A stretch of DNA of 49,725 nucleotides, taken from positions 1 to 49,725 of IMG/VR virus record IMGVR_UViG_3300010042_000010. One strand, written 5' to 3'. Below are positions 22,533 to 31,024 of this stretch, piece by piece. Both the position numbers and the translations under genes were made by a program. The notes beneath the pieces were generated by a model. It was not told the DNA's origin and made no database searches. It saw only the letters and a list, made by a program, of their open reading frames with translations. Source of the stretch: a virus. Positions within the stretch are counted from its first letter, which is position 1; each line of letters opens with the position of its first letter.

Positions 22533-23171
22533 ATGCTTATTCGACAAATCGCCAACGCCACGGCCACCCTCGGGCGTCCGGAAGACATGACCGACGAAGA
22601 GTGTGCACCGCTCGCTGTTCGCCAGGAGCTAGTCGACGGCCTGCCCTGCATGACCTCCGAATGGCAGCCTACCGAAGAGGAACGCCAGCAAATCGCAGCA
22701 GGCGGGGCAGTGTGGCTGCGCGTCTTTGGCCACGCTCATCCGCCGGTAATGGTCGAAGCGGCGCCGTTCCAAGCGCAGGGCCTTATGGACGTCTTCGCGC
22801 CGCTGGCGGAAGCGGCCACCACCCTGGCGACCGACTGCGTCGTGCCGGTGCGTGCGCTGCAAGGCCTGTTGCTCGCGCATAACTCTCAGCTGGTTGAAGT
22901 GGTCCGCCTGCGGGGCACCATCCACGGCATGAACGAAGCGCACGCGGCTGTCGTGGCGCGGCTGGCCAACAGCGTTGACCTGGCTGTGTTGCAGGAGCAA
23001 GGCCAGGTGATCGTGCCGTACGTGCTAACCAGCGCCATGCGTGCGGCTTTCCACGAAGCACACGAGGAATACGAAGAGGGCGGCTTTGATAGCCCGGACC
23101 ACCAATGGTCCGCGATGGTCAACGCCTATGAAGTGCACGGCGGCGAACAGGAGCCAGACCAAAATGTGTAA
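22533..23171 (+). CDS. Phage conserved hypothetical protein (212 aa)
   Basis: The start follows AGGAGC at a normal distance. The first 75 residues contain MTDEECAPLAV, then SEWQPTEEERQQIAAGG and HAHPPV. A related short module occurs alone in many phages of proteobacteria, of unknown function. The C-terminal 130 residues are helical and unassigned, so this may be a fusion of that module with another domain. Confidence 0.7.
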   Translation: MLIRQIANATATLGRPEDMTDEECAPLAVRQELVDGLPCMTSEWQPTEEERQQIAAGGAVWLRVFGHAHPPVMVEAAPFQAQGLMDVFAPLAEAATTLATDCVVPVRALQGLLLAHNSQLVEVVRLRGTIHGMNEAHAAVVARLANSVDLAVLQEQGQVIVPYVLTSAMRAAFHEAHEEYEEGGFDSPDHQWSAMVNAYEVHGGEQEPDQNV

Positions 23172-23613
23172 CTGCCACAGCGAGTTGACCGTAAAGCTCA
23201 AGGAACGGCTATTGCCCTCGCTTCCCAAGAACGCCTCGAATTTCGAGCTTGAGTTGGGCGGCTATGTGTTCGGCATCCCAAACGACGGCGGCCCCATCAC
23301 CCACCGCCCGGCGTTGCCTATCGAGGTGCGTTACGCGCTGCCGAAGAAAACCGGCGGCTACCGGAACGTAAAGAAAACGCAGAACATGCACGCCACTTAC
23401 TGCCCATTTTGTGGGCTGTCGTTTACGACCGGACTGCCTGCAACAGCCGAAGGCAAGGACCAGCAACCGGCCGAACTGACTGCGGTGAACTTGGACGCTG
23501 TGCGGCTGCTCAATTACCCGTATCTGCACGAGTATGCGAACGGGCACCACCTGAACTACAACCGACTGTGCGCCGCGCTGCGTGACGCACTGCCCAAGGA
23601 GCTGCCGCTATGA
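23164..23613 (+). CDS. Hypothetical protein with cysteine motifs (149 aa)
   Basis: ATG 23164 overlaps the previous gene by 8 bases. An N-terminal MCNCHSEL and a central YCPFCGLSF give one CxC and one CxxC, possibly forming a single metal site, followed by a helical C-terminus. Phage proteins with an N-terminal CNC start and internal CxxC are known but uncharacterised. The stop overlaps the next ATG. Confidence 0.7.
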   Translation: MCNCHSELTVKLKERLLPSLPKNASNFELELGGYVFGIPNDGGPITHRPALPIEVRYALPKKTGGYRNVKKTQNMHATYCPFCGLSFTTGLPATAEGKDQQPAELTAVNLDAVRLLNYPYLHEYANGHHLNYNRLCAALRDALPKELPL

Positions 23614-23882
23614 AGTCCATCGTAAAAGTTTTCCAGCACCCGAAACTGGGCGAGGTGGTCGTGCTGTTGGACCGTTGCGAGCATGGTGCGGCTATCCGTG
23701 TGCTGTTCGCGGTCGACAGTGAGCACCGCAGCGAAGTGCACTTGCACCCGGAGAACCCTGTACCGGAATTTGAGGCGCTAAACGAGATTGCTGCGCTTTG
23801 GTTGGTCGACCAAGCCGCCGAAGCATTCGTAGCTGTGAGTGAGGTCCGACAGGAGCTTGCGGAAGGCGCCACGGTCCATTAA
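23610..23882 (+). CDS. Hypothetical protein (90 aa)
   Basis: ATG 23610 overlaps the upstream stop by 4 bases. A beta-rich N-terminal half (GEVVVLLDRCEHGAAIRVLF) is followed by an acidic helical half. No family is recognised. It is the last gene of the plus-strand accessory run before the non-coding region 23883-24078. Confidence 0.68.
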   Translation: MKSIVKVFQHPKLGEVVVLLDRCEHGAAIRVLFAVDSEHRSEVHLHPENPVPEFEALNEIAALWLVDQAAEAFVAVSEVRQELAEGATVH

Positions 23883-23888
23883 TCTGGC

Positions 23889-24079
23889 CTGGCTTGCGTT
23901 ACCTGCGTACGACCCGCGCCCACTCGGGAAGCTGGAAGCGTTAGCCAGGGGTCAGGCTCCACGGCTCATACCCCCGGCGCGCTAAGCCAGTGAATAAGCC
24001 GGCATGACATGTTGCGTCATTAGCACCTCCTATGCGTTTTACCTCGTGATTGAAACGGCCCGCCTCGTGCGGGCTTTTT
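23889..24079 (+). ncRNA. Candidate structured RNA or long 3' leader
   Basis: No convincing plus-strand gene is present here. Nested complementarity is: an outer stem CTGGCTT (23889-23895) with AAGCCAG (23984-23990); an inner CCAGGGGT (23945-23952) with ACCCCCGG (23970-23977, one mismatch); CCCG/CGGG around 23913-23928; ATGAC/GTCAT (24004-24020); and a terminator at 24058-24079. It lacks a T-arm and is not a tRNA. It could be a phage small RNA or an elaborate 3' untranslated region. Confidence 0.35.
24058..24079 (+). terminator. Intrinsic terminator, recurrent stem
   Basis: The stem GCCCGC/GCGGGC with loop CTCGT is followed by five T. It ends the plus-strand accessory run and touches the stop codon of the converging MuF-like gene. 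Confidence 0.9.
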
Positions 24080-25092
24080 CATGCCGCCATTTTGGCCTCG
24101 TACAGGTCGCGCTGCTTACGGGCCGCAGCCACAATGCCGGGCGACAGCGGTTTGCCTTCCTTGTCGACGAGCACCGCAATAGTTGAGCACTTGCAGTTGA
24201 TCGCGTTGCCGTCCTCCGACCACCATGCCTCCTGCTCTTCTACGGTGTGCAGCGTGCCGTGTCGCGCGGCATGGGTTAGACGTGTGGTTGGGCTCAACGC
24301 CGACAGGTGCAGCTGCATGGTGCGAAAGCCAAAGTCCTGCATGGCCTGCACGTCTTCCTGCATCCGTGCGGTGCGCATGGCCTGGCCAATCTCTGTGCGC
24401 GCGATCCGGTTCGCCCTTCGCTGCTCGATACCTACCTGGGCGGATAGGCGCCGGCCAATCTCCCGAGGCCCTAAACCAGTCACAAGGCCTTGGGTCAGCA
24501 CCTGGCTCATTTGCTGCTTAATGCCGGCGCTGAGACCCTGCATTAGCTCGAATTCGCGGCCACGAATAAGCGCGATTCGGCGCTGATAGACGTCGGTTTG
24601 CAGCAGCTGCCAAAGCTCGCCGCGTGCGCGCCGGTACTCAACCGACTGCGCCCCGAGGTTGGCCCATTCCATAGCGGTGCCTTGCTGGTACGCAGGCAAG
24701 ACGTACTGCAACGAGAACCACAAACTCGACTCGCCACCCTCGAGCATGATCGCGTCGACAAGGCGCTGTGTTGCCTGGGTCAGCGACAGGAACACGCTCG
24801 GGTCAGTGCGGAACTCGTAGCGTATGGCGTTGACCGCCAGGCGCTGCATGGAAACGACCCGCCGCGTGCCAGGGGCGTACACCGGTTTAAGCTCGGTCCT
24901 GTTGACGGTGTACGACTCGAAGTCGATGCGCGCTAGCAGGTCTTGGTAGGCCTTGCCACACGCCGCGATCCGACGTTTAAAGTCCGCCATGGCCGCCCGC
25001 TCGCGCTTGTCCTGGCCGGCAGGATCGGCCCAACTGCGCGGCAGTATCGGCTTACGGGCTTTAGCCGCGTTGGCGGCGAGCCGGTGGCGCAT
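24079..25092 (-). CDS. Phage head morphogenesis protein, MuF-like
   Basis: The 337-aa product starts at ATG 25092, overlapping the portal stop by 4 bases; the upstream in-frame ORF extension is portal sequence in another frame. The C-terminal half shows the Mu gpF/SPP1 gp7 pattern: ARTEIGQAMRTARM, then LSPTTRLTHAARHG, AWWSEDGN and INCKC. Such minor head proteins bind the portal and enter the procapsid. The gene is on the strand opposite to the rest of the head module, together with the portal. Confidence 0.88.
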   Translation of the reverse strand: MRHRLAANAAKARKPILPRSWADPAGQDKRERAAMADFKRRIAACGKAYQDLLARIDFESYTVNRTELKPVYAPGTRRVVSMQRLAVNAIRYEFRTDPSVFLSLTQATQRLVDAIMLEGGESSLWFSLQYVLPAYQQGTAMEWANLGAQSVEYRRARGELWQLLQTDVYQRRIALIRGREFELMQGLSAGIKQQMSQVLTQGLVTGLGPREIGRRLSAQVGIEQRRANRIARTEIGQAMRTARMQEDVQAMQDFGFRTMQLHLSALSPTTRLTHAARHGTLHTVEEQEAWWSEDGNAINCKCSTIAVLVDKEGKPLSPGIVAAARKQRDLYEAKMAA

Positions 25093-26507
25093 CACGCTAC
25101 AGCACCCGGTGCAGGCGCAGGAACTGGCGGCGTGGCTGCTGGGTCGTCCTCTTCCGCGTCTTCGTCGTCGGCGTCTTCCAGCGGCTCGGGCAGCTCGTCG
25201 TTGTCGTAGCCTGCGGCCGTGCGCAGCTCTTCGATTGAGAACACCGGGGCGCCCATGGCGATGGACTTCTGATTCGTGTCGGCCATCTTGTTGGCTTTCT
25301 CGAGCTTTTCCATTTCGGTCGGCTCTAACAGGTTGTCCCAAATAACGGAAAACTCTGTAACTGCCTTGATAAAACCAATGTCGATAAGGTGCTTTGTCGC
25401 CTGGCGAATGTCTTTTGCGAGCCGGTTAACGCGGCGGCTTTGGCAGGTGCCTTTAAAGTCTTTGACGTCCTCCACGCTCGCGCGCTCGCCGGTCTGGTTA
25501 CCAACAATGATTTTCGCCGGCATCATCACCGACGCGGCAAACTCTTGCAGCGAGACGTCAAACGGCGGGATTGGGTCGGGAACGGTCGCGGTCAAGGCGT
25601 TGACCTGGGCGCCCTTGGTAATCAGCGCGGCGTCGCGGCCTCGGTTGATATCGCGCACCACACCGTCGAACACGCCTTGCAGCTCAGTGATTTTTACACC
25701 AGCAGAACGGGCGATGCTGTCTAAGTCGGTGTCTTTCTCAAAGTTGATACCCAGCTGGCGCGCGGCATTCTTTAGGTACGATTCGGCCGAACCGCCGCTT
25801 ACCTTTTCCATATTCGAGCAAGCGTTTAGCCCCGGCTCGAGCCAGCTGCGGCCGGTGTGGATGTCGCCAAGGATGATGACCCGCGACGGGTGAATGTCCA
25901 GCTCGCGCATACCACTCGACAGGTGCGAGTCGAGCTTGGGCAGCTCCGATTCCTTGTAGGCCCACATGGTGACGTCGCCGTAGGTCTCGCTTGTTTTGTC
26001 CTCGTCGAACGTCTTCGGTTTTAGCTGGCCTTCCCACGCGGGAATCAGCTTTTTAAGCACGGGCGTACCCGATACAGCGTCGCTCCACTCGCGGCCGGCG
26101 CCTTCCATTTGCAGGATGATGCCAGCGTAGCGGCCCACGAGACGGCGTACGTCAGCTTCCTTGAAAGCGTCCCAAAAATCGCAGTCTTTGAGCTTCTTGT
26201 TAGTGTCGCGCTCCCACGCGGTAACGTCCTTGCTGTCGTCCTCTTCGTCGCCTTCGATTAGCTCCGGTAGGGTCGTCCAACAGGTGTCCGTCATTTTGGT
26301 GACCGCACCGTGTGGGATGCCGCCGCGCATGTAGAGCCGGTAGAATGTCTCGAAGGTCGGCGACTCGATATAGCCGAACTCACACCACGCGTTAGTGCGT
26401 TTGGCGTCCAAGCCGAACCCGCCGGCCATGGCCATGCCTCGAATCGTGTCGGCAAGCATGTTTGTTGCAAAGGCCAATTTTTCGTCGGCGTTGTCGGTCG
26501 GCTGCAT
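25092..26507 (-). CDS. Portal protein, DUF1073-like
   Basis: AGGA nine bases before ATG 26507 sets the start (471 aa) rather than the in-frame start at 26570 inside the divergent intergenic region. Family-like segments include FETFYRLYMRGGIPHG near the N-terminus, HPSRVIILGD, a central DLDSIARSAGVKITEL, and QEFAASVMMPAKIIVG with a GERASVED loop typical of DUF1073 portals. The C-terminus is an acidic Pro/Ala-rich tail. The portal forms the dodecameric DNA gate of the head. It stands 3.6 kb past terL on the opposite strand, an unusual arrangement. Confidence 0.88.
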   Translation of the reverse strand: MQPTDNADEKLAFATNMLADTIRGMAMAGGFGLDAKRTNAWCEFGYIESPTFETFYRLYMRGGIPHGAVTKMTDTCWTTLPELIEGDEEDDSKDVTAWERDTNKKLKDCDFWDAFKEADVRRLVGRYAGIILQMEGAGREWSDAVSGTPVLKKLIPAWEGQLKPKTFDEDKTSETYGDVTMWAYKESELPKLDSHLSSGMRELDIHPSRVIILGDIHTGRSWLEPGLNACSNMEKVSGGSAESYLKNAARQLGINFEKDTDLDSIARSAGVKITELQGVFDGVVRDINRGRDAALITKGAQVNALTATVPDPIPPFDVSLQEFAASVMMPAKIIVGNQTGERASVEDVKDFKGTCQSRRVNRLAKDIRQATKHLIDIGFIKAVTEFSVIWDNLLEPTEMEKLEKANKMADTNQKSIAMGAPVFSIEELRTAAGYDNDELPEPLEDADDEDAEEDDPAATPPVPAPAPGAVA

Positions 26508-26523
26508 GTCAAAAATTCCTGTT

Positions 26524-26552
26524 ATGTTAGGCTCTGTCCATCTTACAACCAA
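26524..26552 (-). promoter_or_regulatory. Possible promoter for portal and MuF
   Basis: Minus-strand TTGGTT (26552-26547), 17 bp, TAACAT (26529-26524). It lies 17-45 bp before the portal ATG. It lacks the GGTCATAGCGC core of the other family. Confidence 0.5.
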
Positions 26553-26570
26553 TTTTCGAGGGTTACCCAC

Positions 26571-27866
26571 ATGCGTCTATGGCCTCGCGTTCTGCAAGTG
26601 AACAGCAGTCCTGCGCCAGTGTTGCAGGAACGCGAACACATTAACCTCGTGTTTCGTGTGAACAAGGAACACATTCGCTACGAGGACTACAACGGCCGGC
26701 CGCACCTCGTGATAAGCAGCAAAACGCTTCCGGACAACGTCGTAATGAACGACGGCCTGTACACCAAAGAGGAAATCGACAAAGCCTACGCCGGGCTCGA
26801 GGGCACCTTTGCCCCGCTCGGGCATCCGGTCGTTAACGGCGAGTTTGTGTCGGCTATGACTCCGGAAGCAGTCAACGCCCACCACATTGGCGCCTGGAAC
26901 CGGAACGTAAAGCGCGATGGGAACCGCGTAGACGTCGAAAAGTGGGTAGACATTGAATTTGCCTCCAATCTCGAGCAGGGCCGCGCGTTCCTGAGCGCCG
27001 TAGAGAAAGGCGACCCCATCCACACCAGTACCGGCATTTTCTTGCAACGCGAACCAGTGGCCAACGCCAAGGGCTATAAATGGATCGCGCGGAATATGCT
27101 GATGGACCACGACGCGATCCTGTTGGGCGAGGTTGGCGCCGCTACGCCTGCCGAGGGCGTGGGCTTGATGGTCAACGTCGCCGACGCCAAACCGCTGGCC
27201 GTAAACGAGCCAGGCAAGCCAGTGCTGAGCGCTGACAGCTACCGTGCACAGGCGGAGCGTTTGGAGCGTGCCGCGCGTGAGCGCTTCGGCAATGGCAACA
27301 CGTATGTATGGGTGCCCGACTTCGACGCGACCACCGCGATAGTCGAAACCGAAGGCGGGAAACGCGACGCATACAGCTACTCTATCGTTGACGGCGCGGT
27401 TAAATGGGCCGACGATTCGACACCTGTAGAAAGCAAACAGACTTGGACCACTGTTAACGCCTTGTTGCAGCGGCTGGGTTTTAAAGTAAACTCCAACCCG
27501 TCTAACCCTGACCCCGGCCCGGAGGCTGATCAAATGGACCCTAAAGAACTGGCGGCGGCACTGGAGAAAAACCAGAACGCCACCCTCGCCGCTGTTGGTG
27601 ACCTGCTCAAGCCGCTGACTGAGGGCATTGCGGGGCTGCAAGCTAACCAAGCCAAACTCGAAGAAACCTTGACCGCCAACACCCGTGCGGCCGAGACCGA
27701 AAAACGCGCCGTAGTTGCCAAGGCCATGGGCGACGATATCGCCAACAGCCTGACCGGCAACGCGCTTGACCAGATGGTGGCCAAGCTCAAAGGCGGTACT
27801 CCTGGCCTGGGCGGTGCGCTGGAAGGCAACACCGAACAGCCTTACAAAATGGAACTCCCGGAGTAA
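26571..27866 (+). CDS. Prohead protease and scaffold fusion, DUF2213-like
   Basis: GAGGG nine bases upstream fixes ATG 26571 (431 aa). The N-terminal 220 residues match DUF2213-type maturation proteases (GHPVVNGEFVSAMTPEA, VEKGDPIHTSTGIF, MDHDAILL). The C-terminal 120 residues, after a proline-rich linker (SNPDPGPEAD), are a charged coiled-coil-like region (QANQAKLEETLTANTRAAE) typical of an internal scaffold. The polypeptide would chaperone and process the procapsid, with capsid genes following directly. Confidence 0.85.
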   Translation: MRLWPRVLQVNSSPAPVLQEREHINLVFRVNKEHIRYEDYNGRPHLVISSKTLPDNVVMNDGLYTKEEIDKAYAGLEGTFAPLGHPVVNGEFVSAMTPEAVNAHHIGAWNRNVKRDGNRVDVEKWVDIEFASNLEQGRAFLSAVEKGDPIHTSTGIFLQREPVANAKGYKWIARNMLMDHDAILLGEVGAATPAEGVGLMVNVADAKPLAVNEPGKPVLSADSYRAQAERLERAARERFGNGNTYVWVPDFDATTAIVETEGGKRDAYSYSIVDGAVKWADDSTPVESKQTWTTVNALLQRLGFKVNSNPSNPDPGPEADQMDPKELAAALEKNQNATLAAVGDLLKPLTEGIAGLQANQAKLEETLTANTRAAETEKRAVVAKAMGDDIANSLTGNALDQMVAKLKGGTPGLGGALEGNTEQPYKMELPE

Positions 27867-27872
27867 GCCGAC

Positions 27873-28331
27873 ATGCCTGCATTGGTTCCTGGCGCTAAGC
27901 GCAAAATTTATCGCGGTGACGTGAGCGAAAACGTCCCACAAATCCGCGAAGCCCTGGCCGCAGTTGCTGGCCTCAAACCCGGCTGCATTCTGATGCAGGC
28001 CGCCGCCCCGAACGCCGCTAAACTGGGCTTTGGTGTGGCTGCATCCGGCTACTTCGTCGTGTGTAACGCTCCGATGCACCAGCATTTGGAATACGTGCAC
28101 GCCGCTGACGAAATGGTACAGGCGTACATTCCCCGCTCCGGTGACGTGTACCTCGTGCGTGCAACTGCTGGCCTCGTCGGTCCAAAAGACACCCCGTTGT
28201 CGATTGGCGCCAACGGCCGCGTAGTTGTTGCAGCTGCTGACGCAAATGACCGTGTGATCGTGGGTTACCTCCACGAAGCACTGACCTCCGCCGTGCTTGT
28301 CGACGCTCTTGTCGATATGCGCATTAAATAA
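27873..28331 (+). CDS. Putative head decoration protein
   Basis: The 152-aa product lies between the protease/scaffold and the major capsid gene, where head-stabilising proteins are usually encoded. It is small, beta-rich and Ala/Val-rich (GRVVVAAADANDRVIVGYL) with no catalytic motif. The assignment as a capsid decoration or cement protein is from position and composition, not from a recognised motif. Confidence 0.6.
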   Translation: MPALVPGAKRKIYRGDVSENVPQIREALAAVAGLKPGCILMQAAAPNAAKLGFGVAASGYFVVCNAPMHQHLEYVHAADEMVQAYIPRSGDVYLVRATAGLVGPKDTPLSIGANGRVVVAAADANDRVIVGYLHEALTSAVLVDALVDMRIK

Positions 28332-28343
28332 GGAAAGGCAGCT

Positions 28344-29366
28344 ATGTCGTTCATCCTGAATAAAAAGGCCGCCTTGACTGACGGGGGCGCCCAGCAGTAC
28401 CGCCAGATTGAAGAACTGCGCCGTATCGCGATCAACCAGAACAAGCACCTGCAAACGCTGACCACGAACGCCATTCCGGACCTGGCCCCGAAAGCCTGGC
28501 TCGAAATGGACAACACCACCGTGCAGCTGATCGGCCAAGAGGCCGACGTTATCTATCAAGACCTCATGCCGCTGAGTAAATCGGTGGGTATCGGCACGCT
28601 GGTAAGCGCGTACCGTCGTCTTGGTGCGATGGATGCGGGCGAGGTCTCGCTGTCCGGTCAAACTACCAAGCTCATGGGCCAGGTAGCCGACGACTACGAC
28701 GGCGTCGTAATTCCGATCCACTCGAAAAGCTTCGGCTTTCAGTGGCGCGAATTCGAAGGTAAGCGTCAGCTGCCCTACGATATCGTGGCGGAAAACCAAG
28801 CGGCCGCGACTCGCGAAGTTATTCGCCTGATGACCAACACCATCATGGTGGGTAACCCGGGCATTAACTACCAAGGCTTCGGCTCGTACGGCATCCGTAC
28901 CAGTCCTAACACCTTGAAAGTGGTACTGGGCGCCGACTTCACCGCACCTGCGACCACGTTCGAGGCGATGGACACCGCCCTGGGCAACTTCCTGTACAAC
29001 GTGCGCGGCCCGAACAACCGCGTAGTACAGAACGGTACGCTGTACATTTCCTCGGAAATCGAAAAGAACTGGGGCCGCCGTACCGGTCCGTTGACCACCG
29101 ATCAGACCTACATGGCTGCGTTGGGTCAGACCCCGGGCGTCAGTGAGATTAAAACCTCGCTGGAACTGTCGGGTAACGAAATGCTGTTTATCATCCGCAG
29201 CACGCAGTTTATCCAGCCGATTACCGGCATGGCGGTAACCAACACCCCAATTCCGCGCCTCGTACCGATGGCCGACTACCATTACCTGACTTGGTCGGCG
29301 ATGGGCTTGGCGATCAAAGCGGACCAAGATGGCCGAACCGGTGTGCTCCTGGGCACCGCCAGCTAA
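28344..29366 (+). CDS. Major capsid protein, HK97 fold
   Basis: The 340-aa protein follows GGAAAGG. It contains segments typical of the DUF2184/DUF6260-type HK97-fold capsid proteins: SVGIGTLVSAYRRLG, DYDGVVIPIHSKSFGFQWRE, NTIMVGNPG (E/P-loop region) and GTLYISSEIEKNW with ITGMAVTNTPIPR near the C-terminus. It has no N-terminal delta domain, consistent with a separate scaffold in the upstream gene. It forms the icosahedral shell. Confidence 0.85.
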   Translation: MSFILNKKAALTDGGAQQYRQIEELRRIAINQNKHLQTLTTNAIPDLAPKAWLEMDNTTVQLIGQEADVIYQDLMPLSKSVGIGTLVSAYRRLGAMDAGEVSLSGQTTKLMGQVADDYDGVVIPIHSKSFGFQWREFEGKRQLPYDIVAENQAAATREVIRLMTNTIMVGNPGINYQGFGSYGIRTSPNTLKVVLGADFTAPATTFEAMDTALGNFLYNVRGPNNRVVQNGTLYISSEIEKNWGRRTGPLTTDQTYMAALGQTPGVSEIKTSLELSGNEMLFIIRSTQFIQPITGMAVTNTPIPRLVPMADYHYLTWSAMGLAIKADQDGRTGVLLGTAS

Positions 29367-29378
29367 GGAATCGACAGC

Positions 29379-29759
29379 ATGGCTAACAAAAAACAGTGGT
29401 TCCAAATCGTTGCCCGTGTTGTAGACGCCGAGGGTGTTTTGCACCCTAACGGCGAAATTCTGCAACTCGAAGTGGGCGACGACGGCTTGCCGGTGCAGAA
29501 GGTCTACCACGACCGAATCCGCGACGCGAAAGTAAGCGGCAGCACCGACGAAGCCGACGGCCTGGACGAGAAAGGCGCCAAGACCAAAGCGGGCGAGATT
29601 ATCGCCGCTGCCAAGGTCAAAGCCGCTGAAATCGAAAAGGCTGCGAACGACAAGGCGGCCGAAACCGCCAAGCAAGCCGAAGAAGCAGCCAATAAGGTGC
29701 TTTTGGACGCGCAGAAAGAAGCGGACAAGATTACCGAGGCGGCCAACAAGCCGAAGTAA
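29379..29759 (+). CDS. Hypothetical head-module protein with coiled-coil tail (126 aa)
   Basis: It is 12 bp after the capsid gene and closed by a terminator. The N-terminal 60 residues are beta-rich (FQIVARVVDAEG). The C-terminal 65 residues are an Ala/Lys/Glu heptad-like stretch (KVKAAEIEKAANDKAAE) predicted to be a long helix. It may be a head fibre or minor head component, but this is inference from position. Confidence 0.68.
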   Translation: MANKKQWFQIVARVVDAEGVLHPNGEILQLEVGDDGLPVQKVYHDRIRDAKVSGSTDEADGLDEKGAKTKAGEIIAAAKVKAAEIEKAANDKAAETAKQAEEAANKVLLDAQKEADKITEAANKPK

Positions 29760-29781
29760 TCGAAACCCGCGCTACGGAAAG

Positions 29782-29805
29782 GCCCGCCATCGTGCGGGCT
29801 TTTTT
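29782..29805 (+). terminator. Intrinsic terminator after capsid genes
   Basis: The stem GCCCGC/GCGGGC with a 6-base loop is followed by six T. It uncouples the abundant capsid transcript from the neck genes. Ten bases downstream is an inverted repeat GCGCTA-ACC-TAGCGC (29815-29829). Confidence 0.9.
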
Positions 29806-29850
29806 GTGTTCGGTGCGCTAACCTAGCGCCATCATCCGGAGGCGTTACAC

Positions 29851-30252
29851 ATGGTCGAACTGACAATTGAGCAGGCAAAAGATTACCTGGCGTCCGTGGG
29901 CATAACGCTGCCTGACATGCTGCTGGGCCTGCTCGTGTCCAAGGTCAACGCCATGGACCCGTGTTTGATCGGCGCCGGCTACGACGACGAAACAGCGCTA
30001 CTCATCAAGTATTACACCCTCGCCGTGTTCGGCGTGGTTTCCGGTGATCGCCTCGTGACAAGCCAGCGGGCGCCATCCGGTGCGGCACAGACCTACGCCT
30101 ATGGCACGCTGTCGGACAACTACAACAAGGCTACGGCGCTGCTACGCGCGTTCGACCCGTCGGGCTGCTCGGACGCAATCATTCCCATGGACCCCACGGC
30201 CGCCTCGGCAGGCATTTGGGTAGCGGTCGCCTCGTGCGGGTGCGATGAATGA
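29851..30252 (+). CDS. Head-tail adaptor, gp6-like
   Basis: CCGGAGG is about eight bases upstream of the ATG. The 133-aa helical protein (LTIEQAKDYLASVGITLPD) resembles the adaptor/head completion proteins that attach below the portal, such as those of the HK97 gp6 and DUF7370 type. It is the first gene of the neck cluster. Its stop overlaps the next ATG by 4 bases. Confidence 0.7.
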   Translation: MVELTIEQAKDYLASVGITLPDMLLGLLVSKVNAMDPCLIGAGYDDETALLIKYYTLAVFGVVSGDRLVTSQRAPSGAAQTYAYGTLSDNYNKATALLRAFDPSGCSDAIIPMDPTAASAGIWVAVASCGCDE

Positions 30253-30587
30253 GTAGCGTCAGCCGGTGGGCGTACAAGAACACAGCCACAGTCCGGCCGT
30301 TCGTAGAAGAGGACGGCGAGGCCGGCGGCATCATTTACGGCCCCGAATACACCATTGCCTGCACTTGGTCCGCCGAGGCGAAGGCGATGCGCGAAGCCAG
30401 CGCGCCGGCCGGCAACGGCGAGGAATTCGTAAGCGCCTACCTCATCTACACCGAGGACGCGCGGCCACAATATCGCGACATGATCAAGCTCAACGACCCA
30501 ACCATTCCTGACCAAGAGATACGCGCACGCACGGTGTGGGACATGGCCATGTTCAACGATACGCCTGATTACCTATTGGTGACCTGA
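30249..30587 (+). CDS. Head closure/neck protein
   Basis: The 112-aa beta-rich protein has the layout of neck stopper proteins: an N-terminal RWAYKNTATVRPF, a GEEFVSAYLIYTED middle and VWDMAMFNDTPDYLLVT at the end. Its place between adaptor and HK97 gp10-like genes supports the call. The stop abuts the next ATG. Confidence 0.68.
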   Translation: MSSVSRWAYKNTATVRPFVEEDGEAGGIIYGPEYTIACTWSAEAKAMREASAPAGNGEEFVSAYLIYTEDARPQYRDMIKLNDPTIPDQEIRARTVWDMAMFNDTPDYLLVT

Positions 30588-31024
30588 TGCCAGCCAAGGG
30601 ATTTAACGAGGTGCGCCAAAATATCAACAAGATATTCGAGCGAATCGACGGACCTATGGCGCAACAGGCGCTGTACGAGGCGTTAAGCATTGGCGGCGCT
30701 TACTCGGACCTGATAACGCCTGTCGATACCGGCAACTTGCGCCGCAGTCGCTTCACGCAGGTCATAAAAACCCCGTCCGGATGGATCGGCAAATACGGGT
30801 ACACGGCCAACTACGCGCTCTACGTGCACGAGGCCAGCGGCAAGCTAAAAGGCAAGCCGCGCAGCTCGGTAGGCGCGTTCGATACCAAGTCGGGCCAGGC
30901 GTTTGTTAGCGACAGCGGCGAGTTTTGGGAACCCCACGGCGAGCCCGAGTTTCTGCGCAAAGGCTTCGAGCGTGACGGGCGAGCCGAAATCAACGAGGCA
31001 ATACGGCGGAACATGAAACTATGA
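30587..31024 (+). CDS. HK97 gp10-like neck/tail protein
   Basis: This 145-aa protein shows the gp10 family pattern: an N-terminal helix, TPVDTGNLRRS, then YGYTANYALYVHEASG, and a C-terminal EPEFLRKGFERDG-type segment (here GEPEFLRKGFE). Members are needed for head-tail joining. It shares a 1-base overlap with the upstream gene and 4 bases with the next. Confidence 0.83.
   Translation: MPAKGFNEVRQNINKIFERIDGPMAQQALYEALSIGGAYSDLITPVDTGNLRRSRFTQVIKTPSGWIGKYGYTANYALYVHEASGKLKGKPRSSVGAFDTKSGQAFVSDSGEFWEPHGEPEFLRKGFERDGRAEINEAIRRNMKL

Noticed and set aside
23889-23990. tRNA-like 7-bp acceptor-style stem
   Set aside because: No TTC-containing T-arm, no plausible anticodon arm and an enclosed length of about 100 nt do not fit a tRNA.
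26577-29675. 1032-codon open frame on the minus strand opposite the protease and capsid genes
   Set aside because: It lies antisense to three well-supported head genes. Its product has no recognisable motif and the opening is explained by strong GC-biased third positions.
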